From Lucinisca nassula (Eukaryota > Mollusca > Bivalvia > Lucinida > Lucinidae): a DNA stretch of 64,000 bases. The stretch covers positions 64,500,587 through 64,564,586 of the forward strand of contig OY757019.1 in assembly GCA_963580285.1 (NCBI GenBank), in the 5' to 3' direction. Under the pieces are notes generated by a model. That model did no database searches, had not been told where the DNA came from, and saw only the letters and a program-made list of their open reading frames with translations. The translations under genes and the position numbers were made by a program. Positions 1 through 11,100 of this stretch are shown here, piece by piece; the first letter of the stretch is position 1; each line of letters opens with the position of its first letter.

Positions 1-1190
1 TTTAAAAATCTTCTTCTCTGAAATCGCAAGGCCTAGGTCTTTGATATTTGGTTTGAGGCTTCATCTAGTTGACCCCTACCAAGATTGTTCAAATTATAGT
101 GCTGGGGCCAAAACTGCCCCCGCCCCGGGGCCCTTTGGTTTTACATGGGCTTATAAAGGGAAAATCTTTAAATATCTTCTTCTCTAAAACCACAAGGCCC
201 AGGTCTTTGCTATTTTGTATGAAGCTTCATCTAGTGGACCCATACCAAGGTTGTTCAAATTATAGTGCTGGGGCCAAAAATGCCCCCGCCCAAGGGCTCT
301 TTGGTTTTACATGGGCTTATATAGGGAAAATCTGTAAAAATCTTCTTCTCTGATACCGCAAGGCCCAGGTCTTTGCTATTTTGTATGAAGCTTCACCTAG
401 TGGACCCCTACCAAGATTGTTCAAATTAAAGTGCTCGGGCTAAAAATGCCCCCGCCCTGGGGCCTTTTGGTTTTACATAAACTTATATAGGGAAAATCTT
501 TATAAATTTTCTTCTCTGAAACTGCAAGGCCCAGGTCTTTGATATCTGGTATGAGGCTTTATCTTGTGGACCTCTACCAAGATTGTTCAAATTATAGCCC
601 TGGGGCCAAAAATGCCCCCCCCCCCCTCCCCTCCGTGGCCCTTTGGTTTGACATAGAATTATATAGGGAAAATCTTGAAAAATCTTTTTCTCTGAAACTG
701 TCAGGCCCATGTCTTTGATATTTGGTATGGAGCTTCATCTAGTGGACCTCTACAAAGATTGTTCAAATTATAGCCCTGGGGCCATAAATGCCCCCGCCCC
801 GGGGCCCTTCGGTTTTACATAGAGTTATATAGAGATAATCTTTGAAAATCTTTTTCTCTGAAACATCAAGGCCTAGGTAGGTCTTTGATATTTGGTGTGA
901 AGCTTCCTCTAGTGGACCTCTATCATGATTGTATAAATTATAGCCCTGAGGCCAAAAACACCCTAGCCCCGGGGCCATTTGGTTTTACATAGGCTTATGT
1001 AGGGAATATCTTTCAAAAAATCTTCTTCTCGGTAACCGCAAGGCCCAGGTCTTTGATATTTGGTGTTTAGCTATATCTAGTGAACCTTTGTCAAGATTGT
1101 TCAAATTATAGCCTTTGTTGATATTTGGTATGAAGCTTCACCTATTTAGACCTCCCTCAACATTATGCACATTATAGCCTTGGGTCAATA
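1..1190. repeat. Tandem array, about 168 bp unit
   Basis: About seven diverged head-to-tail units. Each contains TCTTCTTCTCTGAAACC, a middle part with CAAGATTGTTCAAATTATAG and a CG-rich GCCCCCGCCCCGGGGCCC block. The landmark recurs near 8, 176, 340, 504, 682, 849 and 1019. The array starts before the window. It is related to the arrays at 5235-6060 and 8360-8575. Short open frames inside it are repeat artefacts. Confidence 0.85.
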
Positions 1191-1583
1191 ATGGCCCACC
1201 CCGGGCCCCCTTGTTACTCTATGGATCAGGTGAGCGATCCAGGGCCATCATGGCCCTCTTGTTGTTTTTTTTTTTTTTTTTTTTGCCTTTATTTGCATTT
1301 GCCATGCCCACGTTATCATGTAAGATATAGGAAGGGACGACTGTTTGTCCTTCGACGGCATGATGCCTCAGCGGAACACTCAAATTCTTGATCATGTCGG
1401 GTATGGCCGAAGAGTTTTTTTTAGTGGGGACAGAGAGGAGATCGTGTAGGTGTACCATTTCGTATCCAACATAGCAGATTTTAGTTTTCCACATGCATGT
1501 GCGTTTGCTTCGCAGTCAAATAAACGGGGTTGGACTGATTTTAAATCGAAATTGACACATCTGTGACACAGTCTTGGTGTGTG

Positions 1584-1615
<32 letters not shown>

Positions 1616-1699
1616 TGTGTGAGGGGGGTTTAGACCGTTATGGCGGTGTCTATAATTGAGTATATCACCAATTTTGAAGGGTGAGAATTCTCTCTGAGA
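1191..1699. other. Gene-free stretch with simple repeats
   Basis: Holds a 20 nt T run at 1265-1284 and a GT/GCGT microsatellite at about 1577-1621. No coding signal or recognisable element was found between them. Confidence 0.6.
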
Positions 1700-2300
1700 C
1701 TTTCAGTCATAGTCTGGCAGTTTCGTCGGCCGCCACATTACCGGAGAGGGCGGCGTGGGACCTGATCCAGTCAATTTCAATATCTTGGCCTTCTGTTTTT
1801 GCCTTGGACAGAACGGAATCAATTTTGTCTGTTCGTGTTATGGATTTGCCTGGCTTGGCTATACTTTAGACTGTCTGTGGGAATGACAGCCTTTGCATGA
1901 TGGTATAGCATACACTGGGATAGCCCAGTATTTTAGTTCGTCAGTTCGTAGATGTAGTTGTTTAAGCCTACATTCTACCTCAAATGCGTTAATCGGGTTT
2001 GATCAGTAGACCCTAGTTGCAATTCTAAGTGCGTGGTTTTATATGATATTCAACGTTTTAAGGCTGTTCTGTAAAGCGCTACTATTAGCTTGGGCTCCTT
2101 AGGATTATGGCTTTGTATATTTTTGTCGGCTGGCTCCAAAGATGGTTCCTGACACGATGCGTGAAAGAGATTCAGGTCATTTTGACATCTTTCTTTGAAA
2201 TATTTCATGTGATCGATCCAAGTCAGGTGTTTGTCGATGATCATTTTCCTTACCGAAAAGTTTGTTTTGTCTTAAGGTTTCGTCTTTTACTAAGGATAAT
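1700..2300 (-). pseudogene. Relic of Jockey-type LINE (RT C-terminus plus RNase H)
   Basis: Frames on the minus strand give three pieces in the right order for a non-LTR reverse transcriptase of the Jockey/I group. The first, about 2240-2110, reads LTWIDHMKYFKERCQNDLNL, the usual segment after the palm domain. The second, about 2035-1905, has an ALRIAT...ECRLKQLHLRTDEL thumb-like stretch. The third, about 1855-1700, reads IEIDWIRSHAALSGNVAADE, which fits the RNase H signature in which a histidine and GNxxAD form the last active-site block. Frames change between pieces and stops are present, so it is dead. Both ends are lost. The family is recognised from motifs only; the exact clade is uncertain. 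Confidence 0.65.
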
Positions 2301-3290
2301 CGATTTAGTTTTTACGTATGATACTTTCCTAGGGCTGCCCTCTTCGCCATCTCAATAAATCTATCCAGGTTGTCAAGGGAATGGAATAACGCTTCGACTT
2401 CTAGCTTTGCTTTGTCAATGAGAACAAACTGTTTTTGTTAATGTAAACTCGCCCGCCTCAATAGCGTTTTAAACACCCAATGGGTCACAGTGACAATTTC
2501 GCAGAATAAATCACTACAAAAGCCAAGAAGAATTACACTAAGCGCAAGATTTCTAAAATATGATTATAAGATACCCTACGTGCCTATTTCACAAAAGATG
2601 TAAATCTTTAGTTCAATTTGCTAAGAGAACAGGCCTCTGATTCTTTTAATTTTGTGCAAAATGATGCGTTCAATTGAAACTCCATAGAAAATAGCAATTG
2701 GTATTGCTACATGCTACATGAATTGTCTACATTATTATCTATGATGGTTATCATGGTGGCAACGAAGCGTTTTTTTTTTTAAAGAAATTGCAAAAATTGA
2801 TTGACAGGTATAGCTGAAGTTTGAAAATTTCTATATTTTGACAATCTGAGATTTTCACAAATTAAAGCCCTGAGTGTGAGATGTTCAATGGACATGATCT
2901 TTCATCAATGACAGAAAAAGAACATCTGCAATGCGCAATGCCAAATTCCTAGCAAAACATTTCTAGGCACATAATGCAAGACAACTCTTGAGCAGAAAAG
3001 TATGGGCAAATGCAAGTCTATGCATTTTGTAGCTAAATGCCCGATTTGCATATTTACGACTCTCTCTTTAGCTGAATAGCTCCCGGGCTGCTACTGGAAT
3101 TTACCCAGAAGTAGGTATAGTTCATTTTTTGTTGGAGCATATGATTAAACCCAAAACAGCTCTTTTCAGGGCTGCCAACTATTTAGAAAGACATCATATT
3201 TTTCTTATTTCTAGTCAAAATACAGGTTTTTGTCTGTAAATGAGCATTTAAAATTCATCAACACTCTCTATACATGTATGTATCACATTA
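2301..3290. other. Nothing recognisable
   Basis: AT-rich sequence with a T run near 2770. No open frame of note, no terminal repeats and no match to the other repeats in the window were seen. Confidence 0.5.
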
Positions 3291-3293
3291 TCA

Positions 3294-3958
3294 AATTAGA
3301 AGTAAAGGCAATGATCTGTAGAATTAACATTCTTTTAAAATAGAAGTGAAGGCACTGATCAGGAATTAATCCACAGCTCCAATCAGTGACATCAAAGGAA
3401 AAGAAACACATAAATAACTAGCCCCTAATGGAAACATCAATAGCGGAAAGCCAAAAGGACAGTTATTTTCCAACAAAATGGCCATTCAAAAAATACAAGC
3501 GATACACACACACAAAGACAAACCATAACAAAAATAAACCGCGACAGAAGAACCGCATTGGAACTGACAGTGAATAGAATTTCACTAGGTGGGGAGGCGG
3601 GTTAAAACGATTTTATGCTGATGCAATCCTCGCCCTTACTTCCACTTCCGTAGCAACATCTCCGTGAACACAAAAATCAAACAACAAAAGAGATGAAACA
3701 ACAGTGAGTACTCGACAGCCAGAAACCACTGAAATGCTGGAGCAAAAGAAAACCAACAGTTAGACTCCGATGGGTTCAACCAGAGACAGACCATCAGGCA
3801 CCAACCAACATTCATATTCTCAATAAGCCTTCACGTTGGAACCGTCATAGAATCTGAGGCCTGACCCACCGGCATGAAGCAAAGTTGTCAACCGTGATTG
3901 GGTTAACTATACTATGCATGTCGTATAACATTTATGTTGACTTTTATTCAGCGCACCG
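3294..3958 (-). mobile_element. Dispersed unknown element, copy A
   Basis: Diverged minus-orientation copy of the element that is cleanly inserted at 10290-11096. Shared landmarks are TAGAAGT...GATCAGG at the end, GGACAGTTATTTTCC, AACCGC...GGAACTGACAGT, GCTGGAGCAAAAGAAAACC and AACCGTGATTGGGTTAACTA. The terminal motif occurs twice (3294-3330 and 3337-3375), so the end is partly duplicated. It has no coding capacity and no obvious terminal inverted repeats. Other copies lie at 14853, 49616, 55495, 58871 and 61828. Confidence 0.7.
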
Positions 3959-4194
3959 GGTTAACGACTCAATAAACAAGATTAAAGATATCTGGCAGAT
4001 GACATCTACGTCAAATTATTTTGACGTATAACAACTCTTTATGGAAAAAATTTGCCAGCAGATCCAATAAGTTTTTTTTTTTTTTAACTTACAGTTTCAC
4101 ATTATTGTCAGTATGATGTGACCTCTTCGGCTTCCTACATTTATTTTCAGTTAACTAGCTTTTTCCAGTAAACTAGTAATAGCGGTTTTACGTT

Positions 4195-4237
4195 AACTGG
4201 CAATAGCAAATTTACGTTAAAATCGCTATTGCCAGTT
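4195..4237. repeat. Short perfect inverted repeat
   Basis: AACTGGCAATAGC at 4195-4207 is mirrored by GCTATTGCCAGTT at 4225-4237 with a 17 nt spacer. A similar AATAGCGGTTTTACGTTAA lies just upstream, suggesting a local duplication. Significance unknown. Confidence 0.6.
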
Positions 4238-4339
4238 GGATTGCAGAATCATTTCATTCCGGTTATTTTTTTTTTCTCAGAAACTACTGTTATGACTTTA
4301 TTTGCTTGTTCAAGAGTTGAGGATCTTGTGTAACTGGGT

Positions 4340-4497
4340 TTTTGTTTTTTGTTTGATTTGAGGTTTAACGTCCCCGTCAACACTATATGTCATTTTGGAG
4401 ACGGTGCTTCCAATTTTGTGGGACTTTTACCCGATATTGAGATGAAATAATATCTCAAGCCCGCCGCCCAATGAAAACAAAAGGGTTTATATATTCA
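4340..4497 (-). mobile_element. SINE fragment, shared 3' tail
   Basis: On the minus strand it carries the tail common to all SINEs here: TGACATATAGTGTTGACGGG, then GACGTTAAACCTCAAATCAA and a CAAA-rich end. The body ATTGGAAGCACC...GGGACTTTTACC...CATTGGGCGGCGGGC matches the SINEs at 34407, 39979 and 41996. The 5' head is missing. Confidence 0.75.
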
Positions 4498-4589
4498 ACA
4501 TCACTACAGACTATTTTTTTTTCGTTCGATTGCTTCAAGCTTATTTAATAGCTCTCGAACACTCATTCCGGATGTTTTCACGCGCGAGA

Positions 4590-4765
4590 GAGAGAGGCAA
4601 GTGACTATTACACCACTGCTACCCATTTACAGCTGGGTGGAGTGAGGCAATGTCATTACGCGTCTTGCCCAAGGACACACCTCGATACCGGGTGCCGGAT
4701 TCGAACGCACAACCTCCCTATCATGAGTCGAACGCGTTAACCACTGTGCTATCGAGGCTGACACA
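4590..4765 (-). mobile_element. tRNA-derived SINE, second family
   Basis: Minus strand. An A-box-like TAGCACAGTGG (4741-4751) and a B-box GTTCGAATCC (4697-4706) have tRNA spacing. They are followed by a conserved body with GTGTCCTTGGGCAAGACGCG, CATTGCCTCACTCCACC and CAGCTGTAAATGGGT. That body is a widely shared animal SINE core. It is a tRNA-like head, not a functional tRNA gene, because the acceptor stem and anticodon arm do not close properly. Confidence 0.75.
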
Positions 4766-4774
4766 TGGCTGGTG

Positions 4775-4990
4775 TCTGGGAATGTGTGGCGGCCGTAAAA
4801 AGTCTCCCTGCCCTACATCATAGTGTAGTTTATATTTTCTTGTCCTTTGGCATCATTCATTCCATTATTGAATTTTGAAAATATCTGAGGGTCACTGATA
4901 GGGCCTAATTGGCCGAAACTAGCTAGTCTGGCCCAGAAAAACATGTATACTCCATATTTTCCAGTTCTCTGGTGCGTTCCTTGCTTCCAA
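4775..4990 (+). mobile_element. Decayed retrozyme copy with hammerhead-like core
   Basis: Plus-strand sequence matches the reverse complement of the 60 kb retrozyme units: GTGTGGCGGCCGTAAAA, then GTCTCCCTGCCCTACATCA, GTGTAGTTTATATTTTC and TTGTCCTTTGG. At 4889-4934 is GGGTCA, CTGATAG, GGCC-loop-GGCC, GAAAC, TAGCTAGTC, TGGCCC. Stem II is kept as GGCC/GGCC, but the catalytic CUGANGA has become CUGAUAG and stem I has a mismatch. An inactive, old copy is likely. Confidence 0.65.
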
Positions 4991-5234
4991 AGGATAACCC
5001 TTTCCAGAACATATTTATAAGCACGGTGTTTTAGACTCACACCGCTTTGCCTGGTTTACCAGTACTCGTGTGCGGTCGGTTTTAAAGTTGTCAATGAGGA
5101 CACCTGAGCATGGTATAGTGTAATATGTAGTAGAACTTTGGTTTACAGGGGTATCCATTTGTTTTCTTGTTTCTGCTCTAAAACATAGTGCGTACTTGTT
5201 ATTTCCTAGAATCTATACATGAAAAACATAACGT

Positions 5235-6060
5235 GAACAGAGGGCCAAGAGCTTAGATATTTAGCATGTAGCAACGGCAAGTGGTCACCTACATAAATCC
5301 TGCCAATCATGCCCCTGGGGTCCAAATGGACCACGCCCCGGGGCCCCTTAGCTCCCATAGACTCCTAATGGAAAAAATCTTCAAAAATCTTCTTCTCTGA
5401 AACCACAGGGCCGAGAGCTTAGATATTTAGCATGTAGCAACGGCAAGTGGTCACCTACATAAATCCTGCCAAACATGCCCCTGGGGTCCAAATGGGCCAC
5501 GCCCCGGGCCCCTTAACTCCCATAGACTGCTAATGGAAAAAAGCTTCAAAAATCTTCTTCTCTGAAACCACAGGGCCCAGAGCTTAGATATTTAGCATGT
5601 AGCAACGGCATGTGGTCAGCTACATAAATCCTGCCAATCATGCCCCTGGGGTCCAAATAGGCCACGCCCCGGGCCCCCTTAGCTCCCATAGACTCCTAAT
5701 GGGAAAAAGCTTCAAAAATCTTCTTCTCTGAAACCACAGGGCCCAGAATTTAGATATTTAGCATGTAGCAACGGCAAGTGGTCAACTACATAAATCCTGC
5801 CAATCATGCCCCTGGGTTCCAAATGGGCCACGCCTCAAGGCCCCTTAGCTCCCATAGACTCATAATGAAAAAAAAGCTTCAAAAATATCCTCTGAAACCA
5901 AAGGGCCCAGCGCTTAGATATTTAGCATGTAGCAACGGCAAGTGGTCACCTACATAAATCCTGCCAATCATGCCCCTTGGGCCAGAATTGGCCACGCCCA
6001 TGGCCCATTAGCTACCATGGATGGACTTAAAATGGAAAAAAAAACTTAAAATGAAAAAAA
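5235..6060. repeat. Tandem array, about 165 bp unit
   Basis: About five units sharing CTTAGATATTTAGCATGTAG, then CAACGGCAAGTGGTCA, then CATGCCCCTGGGGTCCAAAT and TCTTCTTCTCTGAAACCACA. It is cut by the Helentron-like element that starts at 6074, and unit fragments resume at 8360-8575. The larger element was therefore inserted into the array. Confidence 0.85.
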
Positions 6061-6073
6061 AACAAACAAAAAA

Positions 6074-8357
6074 ACAAGAGGCCCTTGGGCCACTATGCTC
6101 ACCAGAGCTCAGGCGGGCACTGCCCACTGGCAGCCATGTATGGTTTTAATTTGTTGATTACAAAGTCTCCCAAACAAACGCCCAATCCATATGGACTGAA
6201 ATATTAGGCCTTTTATGAAGTGAATGGGTGAGACATGGACCCAACAGGGCCCAGGTTGGTATCACTGAATGCGTCTTATCATAAGGAGCAAGAATATATA
6301 TGGTTTAGGGGCGGGGATGTGTACAGTTCCTGAGATATAAGGCCTTTAAAGCTGTGGAGGGGTGGGAGCATGGCCCTGACAGACCCCAGGAAATCCAAGA
6401 TTGTTGTCATTGAATGTGTCTTATCATTAGGACCAAGAAAATATTATATTGTTTAGGAGTGGGGATCTGAACTGTTTCTGAGATATGAGGCCCTCTTATG
6501 AAGTAAAGATGAATGGCCCCTGTGGACCACCATGTTGGTGTGACCGAATGTGTCTTATCACAAGGAACAAGAATATACATGTACATGATTATGAGGTGGG
6601 GATCTTGATGGTGTCTGAGATATATAGCCTTTTATGAAGTGTTTGGGGGTGGGGGGGGGGGGGGCATGGCATCGACACATTGCCCTAGCACAAAAACACC
6701 CCAGGTTGATGTGACTGAATGAGTCTTATCATAAGGAACACAAATATACATGCGATAGGGGTGGGTATCTGAACAGTTTCTGAGATATATGGCATTTTAT
6801 TAAGTGGAGGGGTGGGGCATGGCCCCAGTGCACCCTAGGAGACCCCTAGGTCGGTATCACTGAATGTGTCTTATCAGAAGGAACAAGAATATATATGGTT
6901 TAGTGGTAGGGATCTAAATGATTTCTGATATATTGGGCCTTTTACAAAGTGGAGGGAGTGGGGTTTGGTCCGGGCACATCCCAGGGGGACACCTAAGATG
7001 ATGTCACTGAATGCGTCTTATCATAAGAAACAAGAATATATATGGTTTTGGGGTGGGGATCTGAATGGTTTCTGAGATATATCGCCTTTTATGAAGTTGA
7101 GGGGTGGGGCATGGCCACGGGGACACCGGGAAACCTCAGGTTGGAATAACTGAATGCGTCTTAAATAAGAAACAAGAATATATATGGTTTAGGGTGGGGA
7201 TCTGAACAGTTTCTGAGATATTGGAACTTTTATGAAGTGGAGGGGGTGGGGCATGGCCCAGGCACATACAAGGGGACTCCCAGGCCGGTGTCACTGAATG
7301 CGTCTTATCATAAGAAACAAGAAGATATGGTTTTGGGATGGGGATCTGGATGGTTTCTGAGATATATCTCCTTTTATGAAGTGGAGGGGTGGGGGCATGG
7401 CTCCGGCACACCCTGGGAGACACCCTAGGTTGGTTTCACTGAATACGTCTTCTCATAAGGGACAGGAATATATATGGTTTAGGGGTGGGGATCTAAACGG
7501 TTTCTGAGATATTGGGCCTTTTACAAAATGGAGGGGAAGGGGCATGGCCCGGGCACATCCCAGGTGACCCCCAGGCTGGTGTCACTAAATGTTTTTATCA
7601 TAACAAACGAGAATATATATGGTTTTTGGGTGGGGAGCTGAATGGTTTCTAAGTAATATCGCTTTTTATGAAGTTGAGGGGGTGGGGCATGGCCCCGACG
7701 CACCCCGTAAGACCCCTAGGTTGGAATCACTGAATGTATCTTATCATAAGGAACAAGAATATATATAGTTTAGGTGTGGGAATCTGAACGGTTTCTGAGA
7801 TATTTGACCTTTTATGGAGTGGAGGGGTGGGGCATGGCCCCGGCGTACCCCGGAAGACCCCTAGGTTGGTATCACTGAATGCACCTTATCATAAGGAACA
7901 AGATTTAGGGGTGGGGATCTGAACGGTTTCTGAGATATATGGCCTTTTATGCACAGGGGGGGGGGGGGGGGGGCATGGCCCCGGCACACCCTTGGGGACC
8001 CCGAGGTTGGCATAAAAGCATGTGGCTAAAAGATAGTCATTGAACAAATATTTCTATAAAAGTTTTGTGAAAATATCTGCAAAGGCTTGGCAGTAAATGC
8101 CATTTTTTCTATTTCCCCATTGTAAGTCTATGGAAACTCTAAGTTGCTATAGCAACCAAACTAATGCGCCGATTTTCATTAAAAACACAAACTTTCAATC
8201 CCCCAGCCCAAGGATGCTACAGATTAAATTTGAGCTGAATTGGCCCAGTGGCTTTAGAGGAGATGTCGTTTGAAAATGTTGACGCAGACGACGACGCAGA
8301 CGACGACGGACAACTTCCTATCCATAAGCTCCCCCGAAACCTTCGGCTCTGGTGAGC
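6074..8357 (+). mobile_element. Helentron-like non-autonomous element, copy 1
   Basis: Starts ACAAGAGGCCCTTGGGCCAC and ends with a small hairpin followed by CTCTGGTGAGC. GCTCACCAGAG (6097-6107) near the start is the reverse complement of CTCTGGTGAGC (8347-8357) at the end, so there are subterminal inverted repeats. The core has about twelve 145 bp tandem units built on GCGTCTTATCATAAGG, CAAGAATATATATGG and GGGGTGGGGATCTGAA. A GAC-triplet microsatellite (about 8280-8310) precedes the end. Flanks are A-rich with no clear target duplication. Known Helentron-associated elements and bivalve pearl-type elements share this layout; assignment is inference. Confidence 0.7.
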
Positions 8358-8359
8358 TA

Positions 8360-8575
8360 AAAACATCAAAAATATTCTTCTCTGAAACCATAAGGCCAAG
8401 AGCTTTGGTATTTAGCATTTAGCAACGTTGAGTGGTTGCCTACATGAATCCTGCCTGAGTCTTGCCCCTGGGGTTCACATTGGCCAAATCCTGTGGCTTC
8501 TTAACTCCAATACACTTATAATTGAAAAAAAGCTTCAAATATCTTCTTCTCTGAAACCATGAAGTATTTAGTATA
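8360..8575. repeat. Remainder of the 165 bp tandem array
   Basis: Two unit fragments with TTCTTCTCTGAAACC and GCCCCTGGGGTTCACATTGG continue the array interrupted at 6074. The LTR retrotransposon starts directly after them. Confidence 0.75.
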
Positions 8576-9000
8576 TGTAATAGAATTCACCCTGAGGGTT
8601 CTCTTCCTCTGTAGGGTTCTTTTTATACCGGGTTTTTATAGTAGACAATACTAGAACATTTATTCCACTGATTTATTCGGCATCAATTATGGGTTGTCGG
8701 TGCACCATAGGATGCTGAAAATATATACAAAATATATTTTCCTAGAACAGTAAACAAAAACGATACTGTTTACACTTCTAAACATAAACCTCAAGTGCAC
8801 TGAAGCATAACCATTCATATGTGTTAGTAAGCGTTAGTATAGCAGCGCGCATTTAAAGGTTTAAGGGAAGTTATTGACTTAGCAGGACTTAAGCATCGCA
8901 GTACTCATTGTCTTTACACTTAAAACTATAGGGACTAGATGGAACGAGCTAAAATAACAACATATTTCATCTTGTTGCAAATAAACCCCTTTCTACTACA
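8576..9000 (-). repeat. 3' LTR of the Gypsy element
   Basis: Minus strand begins TGTAGTAGAAAGGGG and ends GAATTCTATTACA. It is about 95 percent identical by eye to 14491-14852 over the shared part, apart from a small indel near 8630. It contains TATAAAAAG-like sequence and ATATATTTTC segments that could be promoter or poly-A parts. Target duplication cannot be tested because the other LTR is truncated. Confidence 0.88.
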
Positions 9001-9016
9001 CTCTTCCCCTCTTTGC
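9001..9016 (-). promoter_or_regulatory. Polypurine tract
   Basis: Minus strand GCAAAGAGGGGAAGAG directly abuts the TG of the 3' LTR, the expected place for the plus-strand primer of an LTR retrotransposon. Confidence 0.8.
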
Positions 9017-9326
9017 AGAATATCGTCCTCGATATAAAACAAACCGTAACAAAGAGTTGCAAGAATGTGGTGTAAGAAATTAATGTATATTAATATAATA
9101 ATTGAAGGTCAGTCTTTAAGTGAAAATAGTAAATGATGAGAAAAAGCATACCAACGAAAAGCGAGAAACATGGACATTAAACATTAAAACACAGACACAC
9201 TACATAAACAACGCATACATTTGCAGGGTCATTTGGGGGGGGGAGGGGGGGAGCTTTTCAAGTAAGGTGTATCGGAGAGCAGAGAAAAAATATTATTCTC
9301 ACCAAAATAACCATCAAACGGAGAAA

Positions 9327-10289
9327 TTAGATATATACCACTTCCTCGGGTCTCACATAAAAGACATACTCTCTTGCTCGCCAGTCTGCTATTTGTAGCC
9401 TTTCAGGGGGTTTCCTTTGACGTCTTCCCCTACGCGGCTGTTGCGTAGGCCTGTTGAAAGAAGAGTCCACTGAATCTTCGGTTTTATTATCCAACCATCC
9501 CTCTCGGTGTTGTGGAATTATATATCGTGGGACGGGTTCTTGTTCTGTCTGTCTGTCTACTATGTCGTCGTCACTGGAGTCGCTGCTGGACAGAGGTTCA
9601 TCACTAGTTTCGAGACCACTTAAAAAATTCGCCGGTTGACATTTAGGGACTTTTAGCTCTGCTTCCTCAGGATCGGGAACTCCACAGAACGGAAGCAACA
9701 TGTTCCGATGCAGAGTCCTGGTCTGCCTGTGGGTACCTTCCATCTGTACCTCATAAACAGGAATGTCAGGAGCAATCTTCCGCCTAATGATATAGGGATG
9801 GCTTTCCCATATATCTTTCAGCTTTTGCTTCCCTTGTACTCCAACCTTGCGAACAAGAACACGATCGCCTTCTGCGAGCACGGAGTTTAGCACCTGTAAA
9901 TCAAAGTAACGCTTCTGTTCCTTTGCACTCTGCTCTGCTTCTCTAGTCGCAGTTTCATAGGCAGCTGACACCTCTGTTTCAGCTTGTCGACATAATCTGC
10001 ATGACTTTTTGCCTTAACTGCATCATCACCTATGCCAAGGAAAGCATCAGTTGAAAGACGCGGATGACGACCGTACATTAAATAAAATGGAGCAAAACCT
10101 GTACTTTTGTGAGTAGCTGCATTGTAGGCATGTGTGAGTGTTGGAACATATGATTTCCAATCTGACTTCTGGTGTTCTTTCAGTGTCCCGAGCATGTTTA
10201 ACAACGTTTTATTAAACCTCTCACACATGCCATTACCCATCGGATGATACGGGGTTGTTCTGGTCTAGACTGCTCCAGCCAACTTACAA
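9327..10289 (-). pseudogene. Gypsy integrase, C-terminal half
   Basis: Minus-strand frames give the end of the integrase core and its C-terminal domain. Near 10250 is TTPYHPMGNGMCERFNKTL, the segment holding the catalytic glutamate, followed by helix sequence to about 9960. A frameshift near 9965 moves to the frame ending at 9327, where DRVLVRKVGVQGKQKLKDIW starts a GPY/F-type module. A serine-rich hydrophilic tail ends the protein. At the upstream edge a TAG replaces a sense codon just before the TTPYHP segment, right beside the insertion at 10290. In an intact element this would join DNA ends into the genome; here it is split and dead. Confidence 0.85.
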
Positions 10290-11096
10290 TCGGAACCCGA
10301 ATTTTATGGTGACTTAGTATATAAATTCAGAAAAATATATAACCGCAATGACTTCAGCACCCAATTTCGTAAAATCATTCTTCGATATAAAAAGATTGGG
10401 TACAACATGGATATTATACGACAGACTGCATGCATGGTAGTTAACCCAATCACGGTTGGCAACTTTGCTTCCCTCTTTAATTGCACGCCGGTGGGTCAGG
10501 CCTCAGATTCTATGACGGCTCCAACGTAAAGGCTTATTGAAAATTAAAGAGATAATGTTGGTTGGTGCCTGATGCTCTGTCTCTGGTCGGGCTCATCGGA
10601 GTCTAACTGTTGGTTTTCTTTTGCTCCAGCATTTCAGTGGTTTCTTGCTGTCGAGTCCTCACCGTTGTCTCACCTCTGTGGTTCTTTGATTTCTGTGTTC
10701 ACGGAGATGTTGCACTGATGAGTTAGGAGGCCTTCATGCGGACTGAACAAATTATTTGTCTAAATCGCGACGGAAGTAAGGGCGAGGATTGTGGCCACGT
10801 AAAATCGATTTAAGCCCCCCAGTGGAAATCTTCCACTGACCGTTCCAAGGCGGCGCTTCTGTGGCGATTTATATATGTTGTTGTTTGTTACTTACTGTGT
10901 GTATCACTTGTGTGTTTTAATTTTGGATGGCCATATGGCCATTTTGTGGGAAAGTAACTGTCCATATGGCCTTCCTTTGTTTAGGTTTCCATTATGGTCT
11001 GGTCGCTTAATGTTTGTATTTCTTTCCCTTTGGTGTCTTTTATGGATGGAGTAAGTTGATTGTATCAATTCCTGATCTTTGTTTTACTTCTACTTT
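10290..11096 (+). mobile_element. Dispersed unknown element, copy B (best defined)
   Basis: An 807 bp insertion in the Gypsy integrase. The coding sequence on each side joins if the insert and one copy of ACAA (10286-10289 and 11097-11100) are removed, so a 4 bp target duplication is likely. It contains CACGGTTGGCAACTTTGC, then GGTGCCTGATGCTCTGTCTC, then GGATGGCCATATGGCCATTT, and ends GATCTTTGTTTTACTTCTAC. There is no open frame, no terminal inverted repeat and no TG/CA ends. Its class is not known to me. Confidence 0.75.
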
Positions 11097-11100
11097 ACAA

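Noticed and set aside
4690..4765. tRNA gene on the minus strand
   Set aside because: Same reason: no complete acceptor stem; followed by a conserved SINE core.
7136..7703. Proline/histidine-rich frames in the 145 bp repeats
   Set aside because: Produced by tandem repeats; frames break with each unit and no homology is evident.
10715..10760. CTGATGAG at 10718 and 15010 as further hammerheads
   Set aside because: No stem II followed by GAAA and no pairing stem I nearby.
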